Part shown: positions 11,496-26,100 of the stretch, piece after piece
Layout of the letters: the number at the start of each line of letters is the position of its first letter
Numbering within the stretch: the stretch's first letter is position 1
Made by a program: the position numbers and the translations under genes
NCBI GenBank assembly: GCA_023634235.1
Contig: JAMKCF010000063.1
Coordinates: 124,001-188,000, forward strand
Source: Pisaster brevispinus
Taxonomy: Eukaryota > Echinodermata > Asteroidea > Forcipulatida > Asteriidae
Direction: 5' to 3'
DNA: 64,000 nucleotides
The notes under the pieces: model-generated
Told to the model about the DNA's origin: nothing
The model's database searches: none
What the model saw: only the letters and a program-made list of their open reading frames with translations

Positions 11496-14400
11496 GTAAT
11501 TTATTTCGTTTCTTCTTTTTGTGTGTGCAGCTCCCCCCTCTGTGTACAAAAATCCCACTGAAGATGCTTTTGAAGCGCTTTCGGAGTGTCCCCGCCTGCA
11601 GGCCATTTCCGGTACAAAGATGGTGCACATCGGCCCAAAAAGGCTAATTTTCGGGTGCAGTGATATTTAAGGCACACTCAGGTACAAATTTCGTCTCTCT
11701 GGCATTTCTTGTTCATGAGTTATTCTCGAACTGAGCTCGGGTGTTGTTTCAAATCATTCTTCGGATGGACATGTCTTGCCTTTGTTGTTGCTCGGCCCCG
11801 GCGCGTGGGCTAATTTGCCGGTGGTTGTAGCCCTATTCCGGGGCCGCTCGCCCCGCCTAGAAAATCGTCAGAGACACGGATCCACGACGAGGTGAGAGCC
11901 CTGAATGGTGGCTTTCCAGTAGTGGAAAACTTGTGCAAATCCGATCTTGTTATGGGTGTGATTTGACCCTCATTGTAATTTATTTCGTTTCTTCTTTTTG
12001 TGTGTGCAGCTCCCCCCTCTGTGTACAAAAATCCCACTGAAGATGCTTTTGAAGCGCTTTCGGAGTGTCCCCGCCTGCAGGCCATTTCCGGTACAAAGAT
12101 GGTGCACATCGGCCCAAAAAGGCTAATTTTCGGGTGCAGTGATATTTAAGGCACACTCAGGTACAAATTTCGTCTCTCTGGCATTTCTTGTTCATGAGTT
12201 ATTCTCGAACTGAGCTCGGGTGTTGTTTCAAATCATTCTTCGGATGGACATGTCTTGCCTTTGTTGTTGCTCGGCCCCGGCGCGTGGGCTAATTTGCCGG
12301 TGGTTGTAGCCCTATTCCGGGGCCGCTCGCCCCGCCTAGAAAATCGTCAGAGACACGGATCCACGACGAGGTGAGAGCCCTGAATGGTGGCTTTCCAGTG
12401 GTGGAAAACTTGTGCAAATCCGATCTTGTTATGGGTGTGATTTGACCCTCATTGTAATTTATTTCGTTTCTTCTTTTTGTGTGTGCAGCTCCCCCCTCAG
12501 TGTACAAAAATCCCACTGAAGATGCTTTTGAAGCGCTTTCGGAGTGTCCCCGCCTGCAGGCCATTTCCGGTACAAAGATGGTGCACATCGGCCCAAAAAG
12601 GCTAATTTTCGGGTGCAGTGATATTCAAGGCACACTCAGGTACAAATTTCGTCTCTCTGGCATTTCTTGTTCATGAGTTATTCTCGAACTGAGCTCGGGT
12701 GTTGTTTCAAATCATTCTTCGGATGGACATGTCTTGCCTTTGTTGTTGCTCGGCCCCGGCGCGTGGGCTAATTTGCCGGTGGTTGTAGCCCTATTCCGGG
12801 GCCGCTCGCCCCGCCTAGAAAATCGTCAGAGACACGGATCCACGACGAGGTGAGAGCCCTGAATGGTGGCTTTCCAGTGGTGGAAAACTTGTGCAAATCC
12901 GATCTTGTTATGGGTGTGATTTGACCCTCATTGTAATTTATTTCGTTTCTTCTTTTTGTGTGTGCAGCTCCCCCCTCTGTGTACAAAAATCCCACTGAAG
13001 ATGCTTTTGAAGCGCTTTCGGAGTGTCCCCGCCTGCAGGCCATTTCCGGTACAAAGATGGTGCACATCGGCCCAAAAAGGCTAATTTTTGGGTGCAGTGA
13101 TATTCAAGGCACACTCAGGTACAAATTTCGTCTCTCTGGCATTTCTTGTTCATGAGTTATTCTCGAACTGAGCTCGGGTGTTGTTTCAAATCATTCTTCG
13201 GATGGACATGTCTTGCCTTTGTTGTTGCTCGGCCCCGGCGCGTGGGCTAATTTGCCGGTGGTTGTAGCCCTATTCCGGGGCCGCTCGCCCCGCCTAGAAA
13301 ATCGTCAGAGACACGGATCCACGACGAGGTGAGAGCCCTGAATGGTGGCTTTCCAGTGGTGGAAAACTTGTGCAAATCCGATCTTGTTATGGGTGTGATT
13401 TGACCCTCATTGTAATTTATTTCGTTTCTTCTTTTTGTGTGTGCAGCTCCCCCCTCTGTGTACAAAAATCCCACTGAAGATGCTTTTGAAGCGCTTTCGG
13501 AGTGTCCCCGCCTGCAGGCCATTTCCGGTACAAAGATGGTGCACATCGGCCCAAAAAGGCTAATTTTCGGGTGCAGTGATATTCAAGGCACACTCAGGTA
13601 CAAATTTCGTCTCTCTGGCATTTCTTGTTCATGAGTTATTCTCGAACTGAGCTCGGGTGTTGTTTCAAATCATTCTTCGGATGGACATGTCTTGCCTTTG
13701 TTGTTGCTCGGCCCCGGCGCGTGGGCTAATTTGCCGGTGGTTGTAGCCCTATTCCGGGGCCGCTCGCCCCGCCTAGAAAATCGTCAGAGACACGGATCCA
13801 CGACGAGGTGAGAGCCCTGAATGGTGGCTTTCCAGTGGTGGAAAACTTGTGCAAATCCGATCTTGTTATGGGTGTGATTTGACCCTCATTGTAATTTATT
13901 TCGTTTCTTCTTTTTGTGTGTGCAGCTCCCCCCTCTGTGTACAAAAATCCCACTGAAGATGCTTTTGAAGCGCTTTCGGAGTGTCCCCGCCTGCAGGCCA
14001 TTTCCGGTACAAAGATGGTGCACATCGGCCCAAAAAGGCTAATTTTCGGGTGCAGTGATATTCAAGGCACACTCAGGTACAAATTTCGTCTCTCTGGCAT
14101 TTCTTGTTCATGAGTTATTCTCGAACTGAGCTCGGGTGTTGTTTCAAATCATTCTTCGGATGGACATGTCTTGCCTTTGTTGTTGCTCGGCCCCGGCGCG
14201 TGGGCTAATTTGCCGGTGGTTGTAGCCCTATTCCGGGGCCGCTCGCCCCGCCTAGAAAATCGTCAGAGACACGGATCCACGACGAGGTGAGAGCCCTGAA
14301 TGGTGGCTTTCCAGTGGTGGAAAACTTGTGCAAATCCGATCTTGTTATGGGTGTGATTTGACCCTCATTGTAATTTATTTCGTTTCTTCTTTTTGTGTGT

Positions 14401-16764
14401 GCAGCTCCCCCCTCTGTGTACAAAAATCCCACTGAAGATGCTTTTGAAGCGCTTTCGGAGTGTCCCCGCCTGCAGGCCATTTCCGGTACAAAGATGGTGC
14501 ACATCGGCCCAAAAAGGCTAATTTTCGGGTGCAGTGATATTCAAGGCACACTCAGGTACAAATTTCGTCTCTCTGGCATTTCTTGTTCATGAGTTATTCT
14601 CGAACTGAGCTCGGGTGTTGTTTCAAATCATTCTTCGGATGGACATGTCTTGCCTTTGTTGTTGCTCGGCCCCGGCGCGTGGGCTAATTTGCCGGTGGTT
14701 GTAGCCCTATTCTGGGGCCGCTCGCCCCGCCTAGAAAATCGTCAGAGACACGGATCCACGACGAGGTGAGAGCCCTGAATGGTGGCTTTCCAGTGGTGGA
14801 AAACTTGTGCAAATCCGATCTTGTTATGGGTGTGATTTGACCCTCATTGTAATTTATTTCGTTTCTTCTTTTTGTGTGTGCAGCTCCCCCCTCTGTGTAC
14901 AAAAATCCCACTGAAGATGCTTTTGAAGCGCTTTCGGAGTGTCCCCGCCTGCAGGCCATTTCCGGTACAAAGATGGTGCACATCGGCCCAAAAAGGCTAA
15001 TTTTCGGGTGCAGTGATATTCAAGGCACACTCAGGTACAAATTTCGTCTCTCTGGCATTTCTTGTTCATGAGTTATTCTCGAACTGAGCTCGGGTGTTGT
15101 TTCAAATCATTCTTCGGATGGACATGTCTTGCCTTTGTTGTTGCTCGGCCCCGGCGCGTGGGCTAATTTGCCGGTGGTTGTAGCCCTATTCCGGGGCCGC
15201 TCGCCCCGCCTAGAAAATCGTCAGAGACACGGATCCACGACGAGGTGAGAGCCCTGAATGGAGGCTTTCCAGTGGTGGAAAACTTGTGCAAATCCGATCT
15301 TGTTATGGGTGTGATTTGACCCTCATTGTAATTTATTTCGTTTCTTCTTTTTGTGTGTGCAGCTCCCCCCTCTGTGTACAAAAATCCCACTGAAGATGCT
15401 TTTGAAGCGCTTTCGGAGTGTCCCCGCCTGCAGGCCATTTCCGGTACAAAGATGGTGCACATCGGCCCAAAAAGGCTAATTTTCGGGTGCAGTGATATTC
15501 AAGGCACACTCAGGTACAAATTTCGTCTCTCTGGCATTTCTAGTTCATGAGTTATTCTCGAACTGAGCTCGGGTGTTGTTTCAAATCATTCTTCGGATGG
15601 ACATGTCTTGCCTTTGTTGTTGCTCGGCCCCGGCGCGTGGGCTAATTTGCCGGTGGTTGTAGCCCTATTCCGGGGCCGCTCGCCCCGCCTAGAAAATCGT
15701 CAGAGACACGGATCCACGACGAGGTGAGAGCCCTGAATGGTGGCTTTCCAGTGGTGGAAAACTTGTGCAAATCCGATCTTGTTATGGGTGTGATTTGACC
15801 CTCATTGTAATTTATTTCGTTTCTTCTTTTTGTGTGTGCAGCTCCCCCCTCTGTGTACAAAAATCCCACTGAAGATGCTTTTGAAGCGCTTTCGGAGTGT
15901 CCCCGCCTGCAGGCCATTTCCGGTACAAAGATGGTGCACATCGGCCCAAAAAGGCTAATTTTCGGGTGCAGTGATATTCAAGGCACACTCAGGTACAAAT
16001 TTCGTCTCTCTGGCATTTCTTGTTCATGAGTTATTCTCGAACTGAGCTCGGGTGTTGTTTCAAATCATTCTTCGGATGGACATGTCTTGCCTTTGTTGTT
16101 GCTCGGCCCCGGCGCGTGGGCTAATTTGCCGGTGGTTGTAGCCCTATTCCGGGGCCGCTCGCCCCGCCTAGAAAATCGTCAGAGACACGGATCCACGACG
16201 AGGTGAGAGCCCTGAATGGTGGCTTTCCAGTGGTGGAAAACTTGTGCAAATCCGATCTTGTTATGGGTGTGATTTGACCCTCATTGTAATTTATTTCGTT
16301 TCTTCTTTTTGTGTGTGCAGCTCCCCCCTCTGTGTACAAAAATCCCACTGAAGATGCTTTTGAAGCGCTTTCGGAGTGTCCCCGCCTGCAGGCCATTTCC
16401 GGTACAAAGATGGTGCACATCGGCCCAAAAAGGCTAATTTTCGGGTGCAGTGATATTCAAGGCACACTCAGGTACAAATTTCGTCTCTCTGGCATTTCTT
16501 GTTCATGAGTTATTCTCGAACTGAGCTCGGGTGTTGTTTCAAATCATTCTTCGGATGGACATGTCTTGCCTTTGTTGTTGCTCGGCCCCGGCGCGTGGGC
16601 TAATTTGCCGGTGGTTGTAGCCCTATTCCGGGGCCGCTCGCCCCGCCTAGAAAATCGTCAGAGACACGGATCCACGACGAGGTGAGAGCCCTGAATGGTG
16701 GCTTTCCAGTGGTGGAAAACTTGTGCAAATCCGATCTTGTTATGGGTGTGATTTGACCCTCATT
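11496..16764 (+). repeat. Higher-order block, 11 units (first copy)
   Basis: Seven marker variants in this block recur 5269 bp later, which is 11 times 479: TAA changes at 11668 and 12147, A at 11921, A at 12499, T at 14713, A at 15262 and A at 15542. Limits are set to unit boundaries and are approximate. A C-to-T change near 13088 is private to this copy, so it arose after the duplication or was lost from the other copy. Confidence 0.85.
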
Positions 16765-19700
16765 GTAATTTATTTCGTTTCTTCTTTTTGTGTGTGCAGC
16801 TCCCCCCTCTGTGTACAAAAATCCCACTGAAGATGCTTTTGAAGCGCTTTCGGAGTGTCCCCGCCTGCAGGCCATTTCCGGTACAAAGATGGTGCACATC
16901 GGCCCAAAAAGGCTAATTTTCGGGTGCAGTGATATTTAAGGCACACTCAGGTACAAATTTCGTCTCTCTGGCATTTCTTGTTCATGAGTTATTCTCGAAC
17001 TGAGCTCGGGTGTTGTTTCAAATCATTCTTCGGATGGACATGTCTTGCCTTTGTTGTTGCTCGGCCCCGGCGCGTGGGCTAATTTGCCGGTGGTTGTAGC
17101 CCTATTCCGGGGCCGCTCGCCCCGCCTAGAAAATCGTCAGAGACACGGATCCACGACGAGGTGAGAGCCCTGAATGGTGGCTTTCCAGTAGTGGAAAACT
17201 TGTGCAAATCCGATCTTGTTATGGGTGTGATTTGACCCTCATTGTAATTTATTTCGTTTCTTCTTTTTGTGTGTGCAGCTCCCCCCTCTGTGTACAAAAA
17301 TCCCACTGAAGATGCTTTTGAAGCGCTTTCGGAGTGTCCCCGCCTGCAGGCCATTTCCGGTACAAAGATGGTGCACATCGGCCCAAAAAGGCTAATTTTC
17401 GGGTGCAGTGATATTTAAGGCACACTCAGGTACAAATTTCGTCTCTCTGGCATTTCTTGTTCATGAGTTATTCTCGAACTGAGCTCGGGTGTTGTTTCAA
17501 ATCATTCTTCGGATGGACATGTCTTGCCTTTGTTGTTGCTCGGCCCCGGCGCGTGGGCTAATTTGCCGGTGGTTGTAGCCCTATTCCGGGGCCGCTCGCC
17601 CCGCCTAGAAAATCGTCAGAGACACGGATCCACGACGAGGTGAGAGCCCTGAATGGTGGCTTTCCAGTGGTGGAAAACTTGTGCAAATCCGATCTTGTTA
17701 TGGGTGTGATTTGACCCTCATTGTAATTTATTTCGTTTCTTCTTTTTGTGTGTGCAGCTCCCCCCTCAGTGTACAAAAATCCCACTGAAGATGCTTTTGA
17801 AGCGCTTTCGGAGTGTCCCCGCCTGCAGGCCATTTCCGGTACAAAGATGGTGCACATCGGCCCAAAAAGGCTAATTTTCGGGTGCAGTGATATTCAAGGC
17901 ACACTCAGGTACAAATTTCGTCTCTCTGGCATTTCTTGTTCATGAGTTATTCTCGAACTGAGCTCGGGTGTTGTTTCAAATCATTCTTCGGATGGACATG
18001 TCTTGCCTTTGTTGTTGCTCGGCCCCGGCGCGTGGGCTAATTTGCCGGTGGTTGTAGCCCTATTCCGGGGCCGCTCGCCCCGCCTAGAAAATCGTCAGAG
18101 ACACGGATCCACGACGAGGTGAGAGCCCTGAATGGTGGCTTTCCAGTGGTGGAAAACTTGTGCAAATCCGATCTTGTTATGGGTGTGATTTGACCCTCAT
18201 TGTAATTTATTTCGTTTCTTCTTTTTGTGTGTGCAGCTCCCCCCTCTGTGTACAAAAATCCCACTGAAGATGCTTTTGAAGCGCTTTCGGAGTGTCCCCG
18301 CCTGCAGGCCATTTCCGGTACAAAGATGGTGCACATCGGCCCAAAAAGGCTAATTTTCGGGTGCAGTGATATTCAAGGCACACTCAGGTACAAATTTCGT
18401 CTCTCTGGCATTTCTTGTTCATGAGTTATTCTCGAACTGAGCTCGGGTGTTGTTTCAAATCATTCTTCGGATGGACATGTCTTGCCTTTGTTGTTGCTCG
18501 GCCCCGGCGCGTGGGCTAATTTGCCGGTGGTTGTAGCCCTATTCCGGGGCCGCTCGCCCCGCCTAGAAAATCGTCAGAGACACGGATCCACGACGAGGTG
18601 AGAGCCCTGAATGGTGGCTTTCCAGTGGTGGAAAACTTGTGCAAATCCGATCTTGTTATGGGTGTGATTTGACCCTCATTGTAATTTATTTCGTTTCTTC
18701 TTTTTGTGTGTGCAGCTCCCCCCTCTGTGTACAAAAATCCCACTGAAGATGCTTTTGAAGCGCTTTCGGAGTGTCCCCGCCTGCAGGCCATTTCCGGTAC
18801 AAAGATGGTGCACATCGGCCCAAAAAGGCTAATTTTCGGGTGCAGTGATATTCAAGGCACACTCAGGTACAAATTTCGTCTCTCTGGCATTTCTTGTTCA
18901 TGAGTTATTCTCGAACTGAGCTCGGGTGTTGTTTCAAATCATTCTTCGGATGGACATGTCTTGCCTTTGTTGTTGCTCGGCCCCGGCGCGTGGGCTAATT
19001 TGCCGGTGGTTGTAGCCCTATTCCGGGGCCGCTCGCCCCGCCTAGAAAATCGTCAGAGACACGGATCCACGACGAGGTGAGAGCCCTGAATGGTGGCTTT
19101 CCAGTGGTGGAAAACTTGTGCAAATCCGATCTTGTTATGGGTGTGATTTGACCCTCATTGTAATTTATTTCGTTTCTTCTTTTTGTGTGTGCAGCTCCCC
19201 CCTCTGTGTACAAAAATCCCACTGAAGATGCTTTTGAAGCGCTTTCGGAGTGTCCCCGCCTGCAGGCCATTTCCGGTACAAAGATGGTGCACATCGGCCC
19301 AAAAAGGCTAATTTTCGGGTGCAGTGATATTCAAGGCACACTCAGGTACAAATTTCGTCTCTCTGGCATTTCTTGTTCATGAGTTATTCTCGAACTGAGC
19401 TCGGGTGTTGTTTCAAATCATTCTTCGGATGGACATGTCTTGCCTTTGTTGTTGCTCGGCCCCGGCGCGTGGGCTAATTTGCCGGTGGTTGTAGCCCTAT
19501 TCCGGGGCCGCTCGCCCCGCCTAGAAAATCGTCAGAGACACGGATCCACGACGAGGTGAGAGCCCTGAATGGTGGCTTTCCAGTGGTGGAAAACTTGTGC
19601 AAATCCGATCTTGTTATGGGTGTGATTTGACCCTCATTGTAATTTATTTCGTTTCTTCTTTTTGTGTGTGCAGCTCCCCCCTCTGTGTACAAAAATCCCA

Positions 19701-22033
19701 CTGAAGATGCTTTTGAAGCGCTTTCGGAGTGTCCCCGCCTGCAGGCCATTTCCGGTACAAAGATGGTGCACATCGGCCCAAAAAGGCTAATTTTCGGGTG
19801 CAGTGATATTCAAGGCACACTCAGGTACAAATTTCGTCTCTCTGGCATTTCTTGTTCATGAGTTATTCTCGAACTGAGCTCGGGTGTTGTTTCAAATCAT
19901 TCTTCGGATGGACATGTCTTGCCTTTGTTGTTGCTCGGCCCCGGCGCGTGGGCTAATTTGCCGGTGGTTGTAGCCCTATTCTGGGGCCGCTCGCCCCGCC
20001 TAGAAAATCGTCAGAGACACGGATCCACGACGAGGTGAGAGCCCTGAATGGTGGCTTTCCAGTGGTGGAAAACTTGTGCAAATCCGATCTTGTTATGGGT
20101 GTGATTTGACCCTCATTGTAATTTATTTCGTTTCTTCTTTTTGTGTGTGCAGCTCCCCCCTCTGTGTACAAAAATCCCACTGAAGATGCTTTTGAAGCGC
20201 TTTCGGAGTGTCCCCGCCTGCAGGCCATTTCCGGTACAAAGATGGTGCACATCGGCCCAAAAAGGCTAATTTTCGGGTGCAGTGATATTCAAGGCACACT
20301 CAGGTACAAATTTCGTCTCTCTGGCATTTCTTGTTCATGAGTTATTCTCGAACTGAGCTCGGGTGTTGTTTCAAATCATTCTTCGGATGGACATGTCTTG
20401 CCTTTGTTGTTGCTCGGCCCCGGCGCGTGGGCTAATTTGCCGGTGGTTGTAGCCCTATTCCGGGGCCGCTCGCCCCGCCTAGAAAATCGTCAGAGACACG
20501 GATCCACGACGAGGTGAGAGCCCTGAATGGAGGCTTTCCAGTGGTGGAAAACTTGTGCAAATCCGATCTTGTTATGGGTGTGATTTGACCCTCATTGTAA
20601 TTTATTTCGTTTCTTCTTTTTGTGTGTGCAGCTCCCCCCTCTGTGTACAAAAATCCCACTGAAGATGCTTTTGAAGCGCTTTCGGAGTGTCCCCGCCTGC
20701 AGGCCATTTCCGGTACAAAGATGGTGCACATCGGCCCAAAAAGGCTAATTTTCGGGTGCAGTGATATTCAAGGCACACTCAGGTACAAATTTCGTCTCTC
20801 TGGCATTTCTAGTTCATGAGTTATTCTCGAACTGAGCTCGGGTGTTGTTTCAAATCATTCTTCGGATGGACATGTCTTGCCTTTGTTGTTGCTCGGCCCC
20901 GGCGCGTGGGCTAATTTGCCGGTGGTTGTAGCCCTATTCCGGGGCCGCTCGCCCCGCCTAGAAAATCGTCAGAGACACGGATCCACGACGAGGTGAGAGC
21001 CCTGAATGGTGGCTTTCCAGTGGTGGAAAACTTGTGCAAATCCGATCTTGTTATGGGTGTGATTTGACCCTCATTGTAATTTATTTCGTTTCTTCTTTTT
21101 GTGTGTGCAGCTCCCCCCTCTGTGTACAAAAATCCCACTGAAGATGCTTTTGAAGCGCTTTCGGAGTGTCCCCGCCTGCAGGCCATTTCCGGTACAAAGA
21201 TGGTGCACATCGGCCCAAAAAGGCTAATTTTCGGGTGCAGTGATATTTAAGGCACACTCAGGTACAAATTTCGTCTCTCTGGCATTTCTTGTTCATGAGT
21301 TATTCTCGAACTGAGCTCGGGTGTTGTTTCAAATCATTCTTCGGATGGACATGTCTTGCCTTTGTTGTTGCTCGGCCCCGGCGCGTGGGCTAATTTGCCG
21401 GTGGTTGTAGCCCTATTCCGGGGCCGCTCGCCCCGCCTAGAAAATCGTCAGAGACACGGATCCACGACGAGGTGAGAGCCCTGAATGGTGGCTTTCCAGT
21501 GGTGGAAAACTTGTGCAAATCCGATCTTGTTATGGGTGTGATTTGACCCTCATTGTAATTTATTTCGTTTCTTCTTTTTGTGTGTGCAGCTCCCCCCTCT
21601 GTGTACAAAAATCCCACTGAAGATGCTTTTGAAGCGCTTTCGGAGTGTCCCCGCCTGCAGGCCATTTCCGGTACAAAGATGGTGCACATCGGCCCAAAAA
21701 GGCTAATTTTCGGGTGCAGTGATATTCAAGGCACACTCAGGTACAAATTTCGTCTCTCTGGCATTTCTTGTTCATGAGTTATTCTCGAACTGAGCTCGGG
21801 TGTTGTTTCAAATCATTCTTCGGATGGACATGTCTTGCCTTTGTTGTTGCTCGGCCCCGGCGCGTGGGCTAATTTGCCGGTGGTTGTAGCCCTATTCCGG
21901 GGCCGCTCGCCCCGCCTAGAAAATCGTCAGAGACACGGATCCACGACGAGGTGAGAGCCCTGAATGGTGGCTTTCCAGTGGTGGAAAACTTGTGCAAATC
22001 CGATCTTGTTATGGGTGTGATTTGACCCTCATT
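16765..22033 (+). repeat. Higher-order block, 11 units (second copy)
   Basis: The second copy of the 5269-bp block carries the same markers at 16937, 17416, 17190, 17768, 19982, 20531 and 20811. It also has an extra TAA variant at 21248, in a unit whose counterpart in the first block lacks it. That suggests gene conversion or a recurrent change. The right limit is approximate. Confidence 0.85.
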
Positions 22034-23150
22034 GTAATTTATTTCGTTTCTTCTTTTTGTGTGTGCAGCTCCCCCCTCTGTGTACAAAAATCCCACTGAA
22101 GATGCTTTTGAAGCGCTTTCGGAGTGTCCCCGCCTGCAGGCCATTTCCGGTACAAAGATGGTGCACATCGGCCCAAAAAGGCTAATTTTCGGGTGCAGTG
22201 ATATTCAAGGCACACTCAGGTACAAATTTCGTCTCTCTGGCATTTCTTGTTCATGAGTTATTCTCGAACTGAGCTCGGGTGTTGTTTCAAATCATTCTTC
22301 GGATGGACATGTCTTGCCTTTGTTGTTGCTCGGCCCCGGCGCGTGGGCTAATTTGCCGGTGGTTGTAGCCCTATTCCGGGGCCGCTCGCCCCGCCTAGAA
22401 AATCGTCAGAGACACGGATCCACGACGAGGTGAGAGCCCTGAATGGTGGCTTTCCAGTGGTGGAAAACTTGTGCAAATCCGATCTTGTTATGGGTGTGAT
22501 TTGACCCTCATTGTAATTTATTTCGTTTCTTCTTTTTGTGTGTGCAGCTCCCCCCTCTGTGTACAAAAATCCCACTGAAGATGCTTTTGAAGCGCTTTCG
22601 GAGTGTCCCCGCCTGCAGGCCATTTCCGGTACAAAGATGGTGCACATCGGCCCAAAAAGGCTAATTTTCGGGTGCAGTGATATTCAAGGCACACTCAGGT
22701 ACAAATTTCGTCTCTCTGGCATTTCTTGTTCATGAGTTATTCTCGAACTGAGCTCGGGTGTTGTTTCAAATCATTCTTCGGATGGACATGTCTTGCCTTT
22801 GTTGTTGCTCGGCCCCGGCGCGTGGGCTAATTTGCCGGTGGTTGTAGCCCTATTCCGGGGCCGCTCGCCCCGCCTAGAAAATCGTCAGAGACACGGATCC
22901 ACGACGAGGTGAGAGCCCTGAATGGTGGCTTTCCAGTGGTGGAAAACTTGTGCAAATCCGATCTTGTTATGGGTGTGATTTGACCCTCATTGTAATTTAT
23001 TTCGTTTCTTCTTTTTGTGTGTGCAGCTCCCCCCTCTGTGTACAAAAATCCCACTGAAGATGCTTTTGAAGCGCTTTCGGAGTGTCCCCGCCTGCAGGCC
23101 ATTTCCGGTACAAAGATGGTGCACATCGGCCCAAAAAGGCTAATTTTCGG

Positions 23151-26100
23151 ATGCAGTGATATTCAAGGCACACTCAGGTACAAATTTCGTCTCTCTGGCA
23201 TTTCTTGTTCATGAGTTATTCTCGAACTGAGCTCGGGTGTTGTTTCAAATCATTCTTCGGATGGACATGTCTTGCCTTTGTTGTTGCTCGGCCCCGGCGC
23301 GTGGGCTAATTTGCCGGTGGTTGTAGCCCTATTCCGGGGCCGCTCGCCCCGCCTAGAAAATCGTCAGAGACACGGATCCACGACGAGGTGAGAGCCCTGA
23401 ATGGTGGCTTTCCAGTGGTGGAAAACTTGTGCAAATCCGATCTTGTTATGGGTGTGATTTGACCCTCATTGTAATTTATTTCGTTTCTTCTTTTTGTGTG
23501 TGCAGCTCCCCCCTCTGTGTACAAAAATCCCACTGAAGATGCTTTTGAAGCGCTTTCGGAGTGTCCCCGCCTGCAGGCCATTTCCGGTACAAAGATGGTG
23601 CACATCGGCCCAAAAAGGCTAATTTTCGGGTGCAGTGATATTCAAGGCACACTCAGGTACAAATTTCGTCTCTCTGGCATTTCTTGTTCATGAGTTATTC
23701 TCGAACTGAGCTCGGGTGTTGTTTCAAATCATTCTTCGGATGGACATGTCTTGCCTTTGTTGTTGCTCGGCCCCGGCGCGTGGGCTAATTTGCCGGTGGT
23801 TGTAGCCCTATTCCGGGGCCGCTCGCCCCGCCTAGAAAATCGTCAGAGACACGGATCCACGACGAGGTGAGAGCCCTGAATGGTGGCTTTCCAGTGGTGG
23901 AAAACTTGTGCAAATCCGATCTTGTTATGGGTGTGATTTGACCCTCATTGTAATTTATTTCGTTTCTTCTTTTTGTGTGTGCAGCTCCCCCCTCTGTGTA
24001 CAAAAATCCCACTGAAGATGCTTTTGAAGCGCTTTCGGAGTGTCCCCGCCTGCAGGCCATTTCCGGTACAAAGATGGTGCACATCGGCCCAAAAAGGCTA
24101 ATTTTCGGGTGCAGTGATATTCAAGGCACACTCAGGTACAAATTTCGTCTCTCTGGCATTTCTTGTTCATGAGTTATTCTCGAACTGAGCTCGGGTGTTG
24201 TTTCAAATCATTCTTCGGATGGACATGTCTTGCCTTTGTTGTTGCTCGGCCCCGGCGCGTGGGCTAATTTGCCGGTGGTTGTAGCCCTATTCCGGGGCCG
24301 CTCGCCCCGCCTAGAAAATCGTCAGAGACACGGATCCACGACGAGGTGAGAGCCCTGAATGGTGGCTTTCCAGTGGTGGAAAACTTGTGCAAATCCGATC
24401 TTGTTATGGGTGTGATTTGACCCTCATTGTAATTTATTTCGTTTCTTCTTTTTGTGTGTGCAGCTCCCCCCTCTGTGTACAAAAATCCCACTGAAGATGC
24501 TTTTGAAGCGCTTTCGGAGTGTCCCCGCCTGCAGGCCATTTCCGGTACAAAGATGGTGCACATCGGCCCAAAAAGGCTAATTTTCGGGTGCAGTGATATT
24601 CAAGGCACACTCAGGTACAAATTTCGTCTCTCTGGCATTTCTTGTTCATGAGTTATTCTCGAACTGAGCTCGGGTGTTGTTTCAAATCATTCTTCGGATG
24701 GACATGTCTTGCCTTTGTTGTTGCTCGGCCCCGGCGCGTGGGCTAATTTGCCGGTGGTTGTAGCCCTATTCCGGGGCCGCTCGCCCCGCCTAGAAAATCG
24801 TCAGAGACACGGATCCACGACGAGGTGAGAGCCCTGAATGGTGGCTTTCCAGTGGTGGAAAACTTGTGCAAATCCGATCTTGTTATGGGTGTGATTTGAC
24901 CCTCATTGTAATTTATTTCGTTTCTTCTTTTTGTGTGTGCAGCTCCCCCCTCTGTGTACAAAAATCCCACTGAAGATGCTTTTGAAGCGCTTTCGGAGTG
25001 TCCCCGCCTGCAGGCCATTTCCGGTACAAAGATGGTGCACATCGGCCCAAAAAGGCTAATTTTCGGGTGCAGTGATATTCAAGGCACACTCAGGTACAAA
25101 TTTCGTCTCTCTGGCATTTCTTGTTCATGAGTTATTCTCGAACTGAGCTCGGGTGTTGTTTCAAATCATTCTTCGGATGGACATGTCTTGCCTTTGTTGT
25201 TGCTCGGCCCCGGCGCGTGGGCTAATTTGCCGGTGGTTGTAGCCCTATTCCGGGGCCGCTCGCCCCGCCTAGAAAATCGTCAGAGACACGGATCCACGAC
25301 GAGGTGAGAGCCCTGAATGGTGGCTTTCCAGTGGTGGAAAACTTGTGCAAATCCGATCTTGTTATGGGTGTGATTTGACCCTCATTGTAATTTATTTCGT
25401 TTCTTCTTTTTGTGTGTGCAGCTCCCCCCTCTGTGTACAAAAATCCCACTGAAGATGCTTTTGAAGCGCTTTCGGAGTGTCCCCGCCTGCAGGCCATTTC
25501 CGGTACAAAGATGGTGCACATCGGCCCAAAAAGGCTAATTTTCGGATGCAGTGATATTCAAGGCACACTCAGGTACAAATTTCGTCTCTCTGGCATTTCT
25601 TGTTCATGAGTTATTCTCGAACTGAGCTCGGGTGTTGTTTCAAATCATTCTTCGGATGGACATGTCTTGCCTTTGTTGTTGCTCGGCCCCGGCGCGTGGG
25701 CTAATTTGCCGGTGGTTGTAGCCCTATTCCGGGGCCGCTCGCCCCGCCTAGAAAATCGTCAGAGACACGGATCCACGACGAGGTGAGAGCCCTGAATGGT
25801 GGCTTTCCAGTGGTGGAAAACTTGTGCAAATCCGATCTTGTTATGGGTGTGATTTGACCCTCATTGTAATTTATTTCGTTTCTTCTTTTTGTGTGTGCAG
25901 CTCCCCCCTCTGTGTACAAAAATCCCACTGAAGATGCTTTTGAAGCGCTTTCGGAGTGTCCCCGCCTGCAGGCCATTTCCGGTACAAAGATGGTGCACAT
26001 CGGCCCAAAAAGGCTAATTTTCGGGTGCAGTGATATTCAAGGCACACTCAGGTACAAATTTCGTCTCTCTGGCATTTCTTGTTCATGAGTTATTCTCGAA

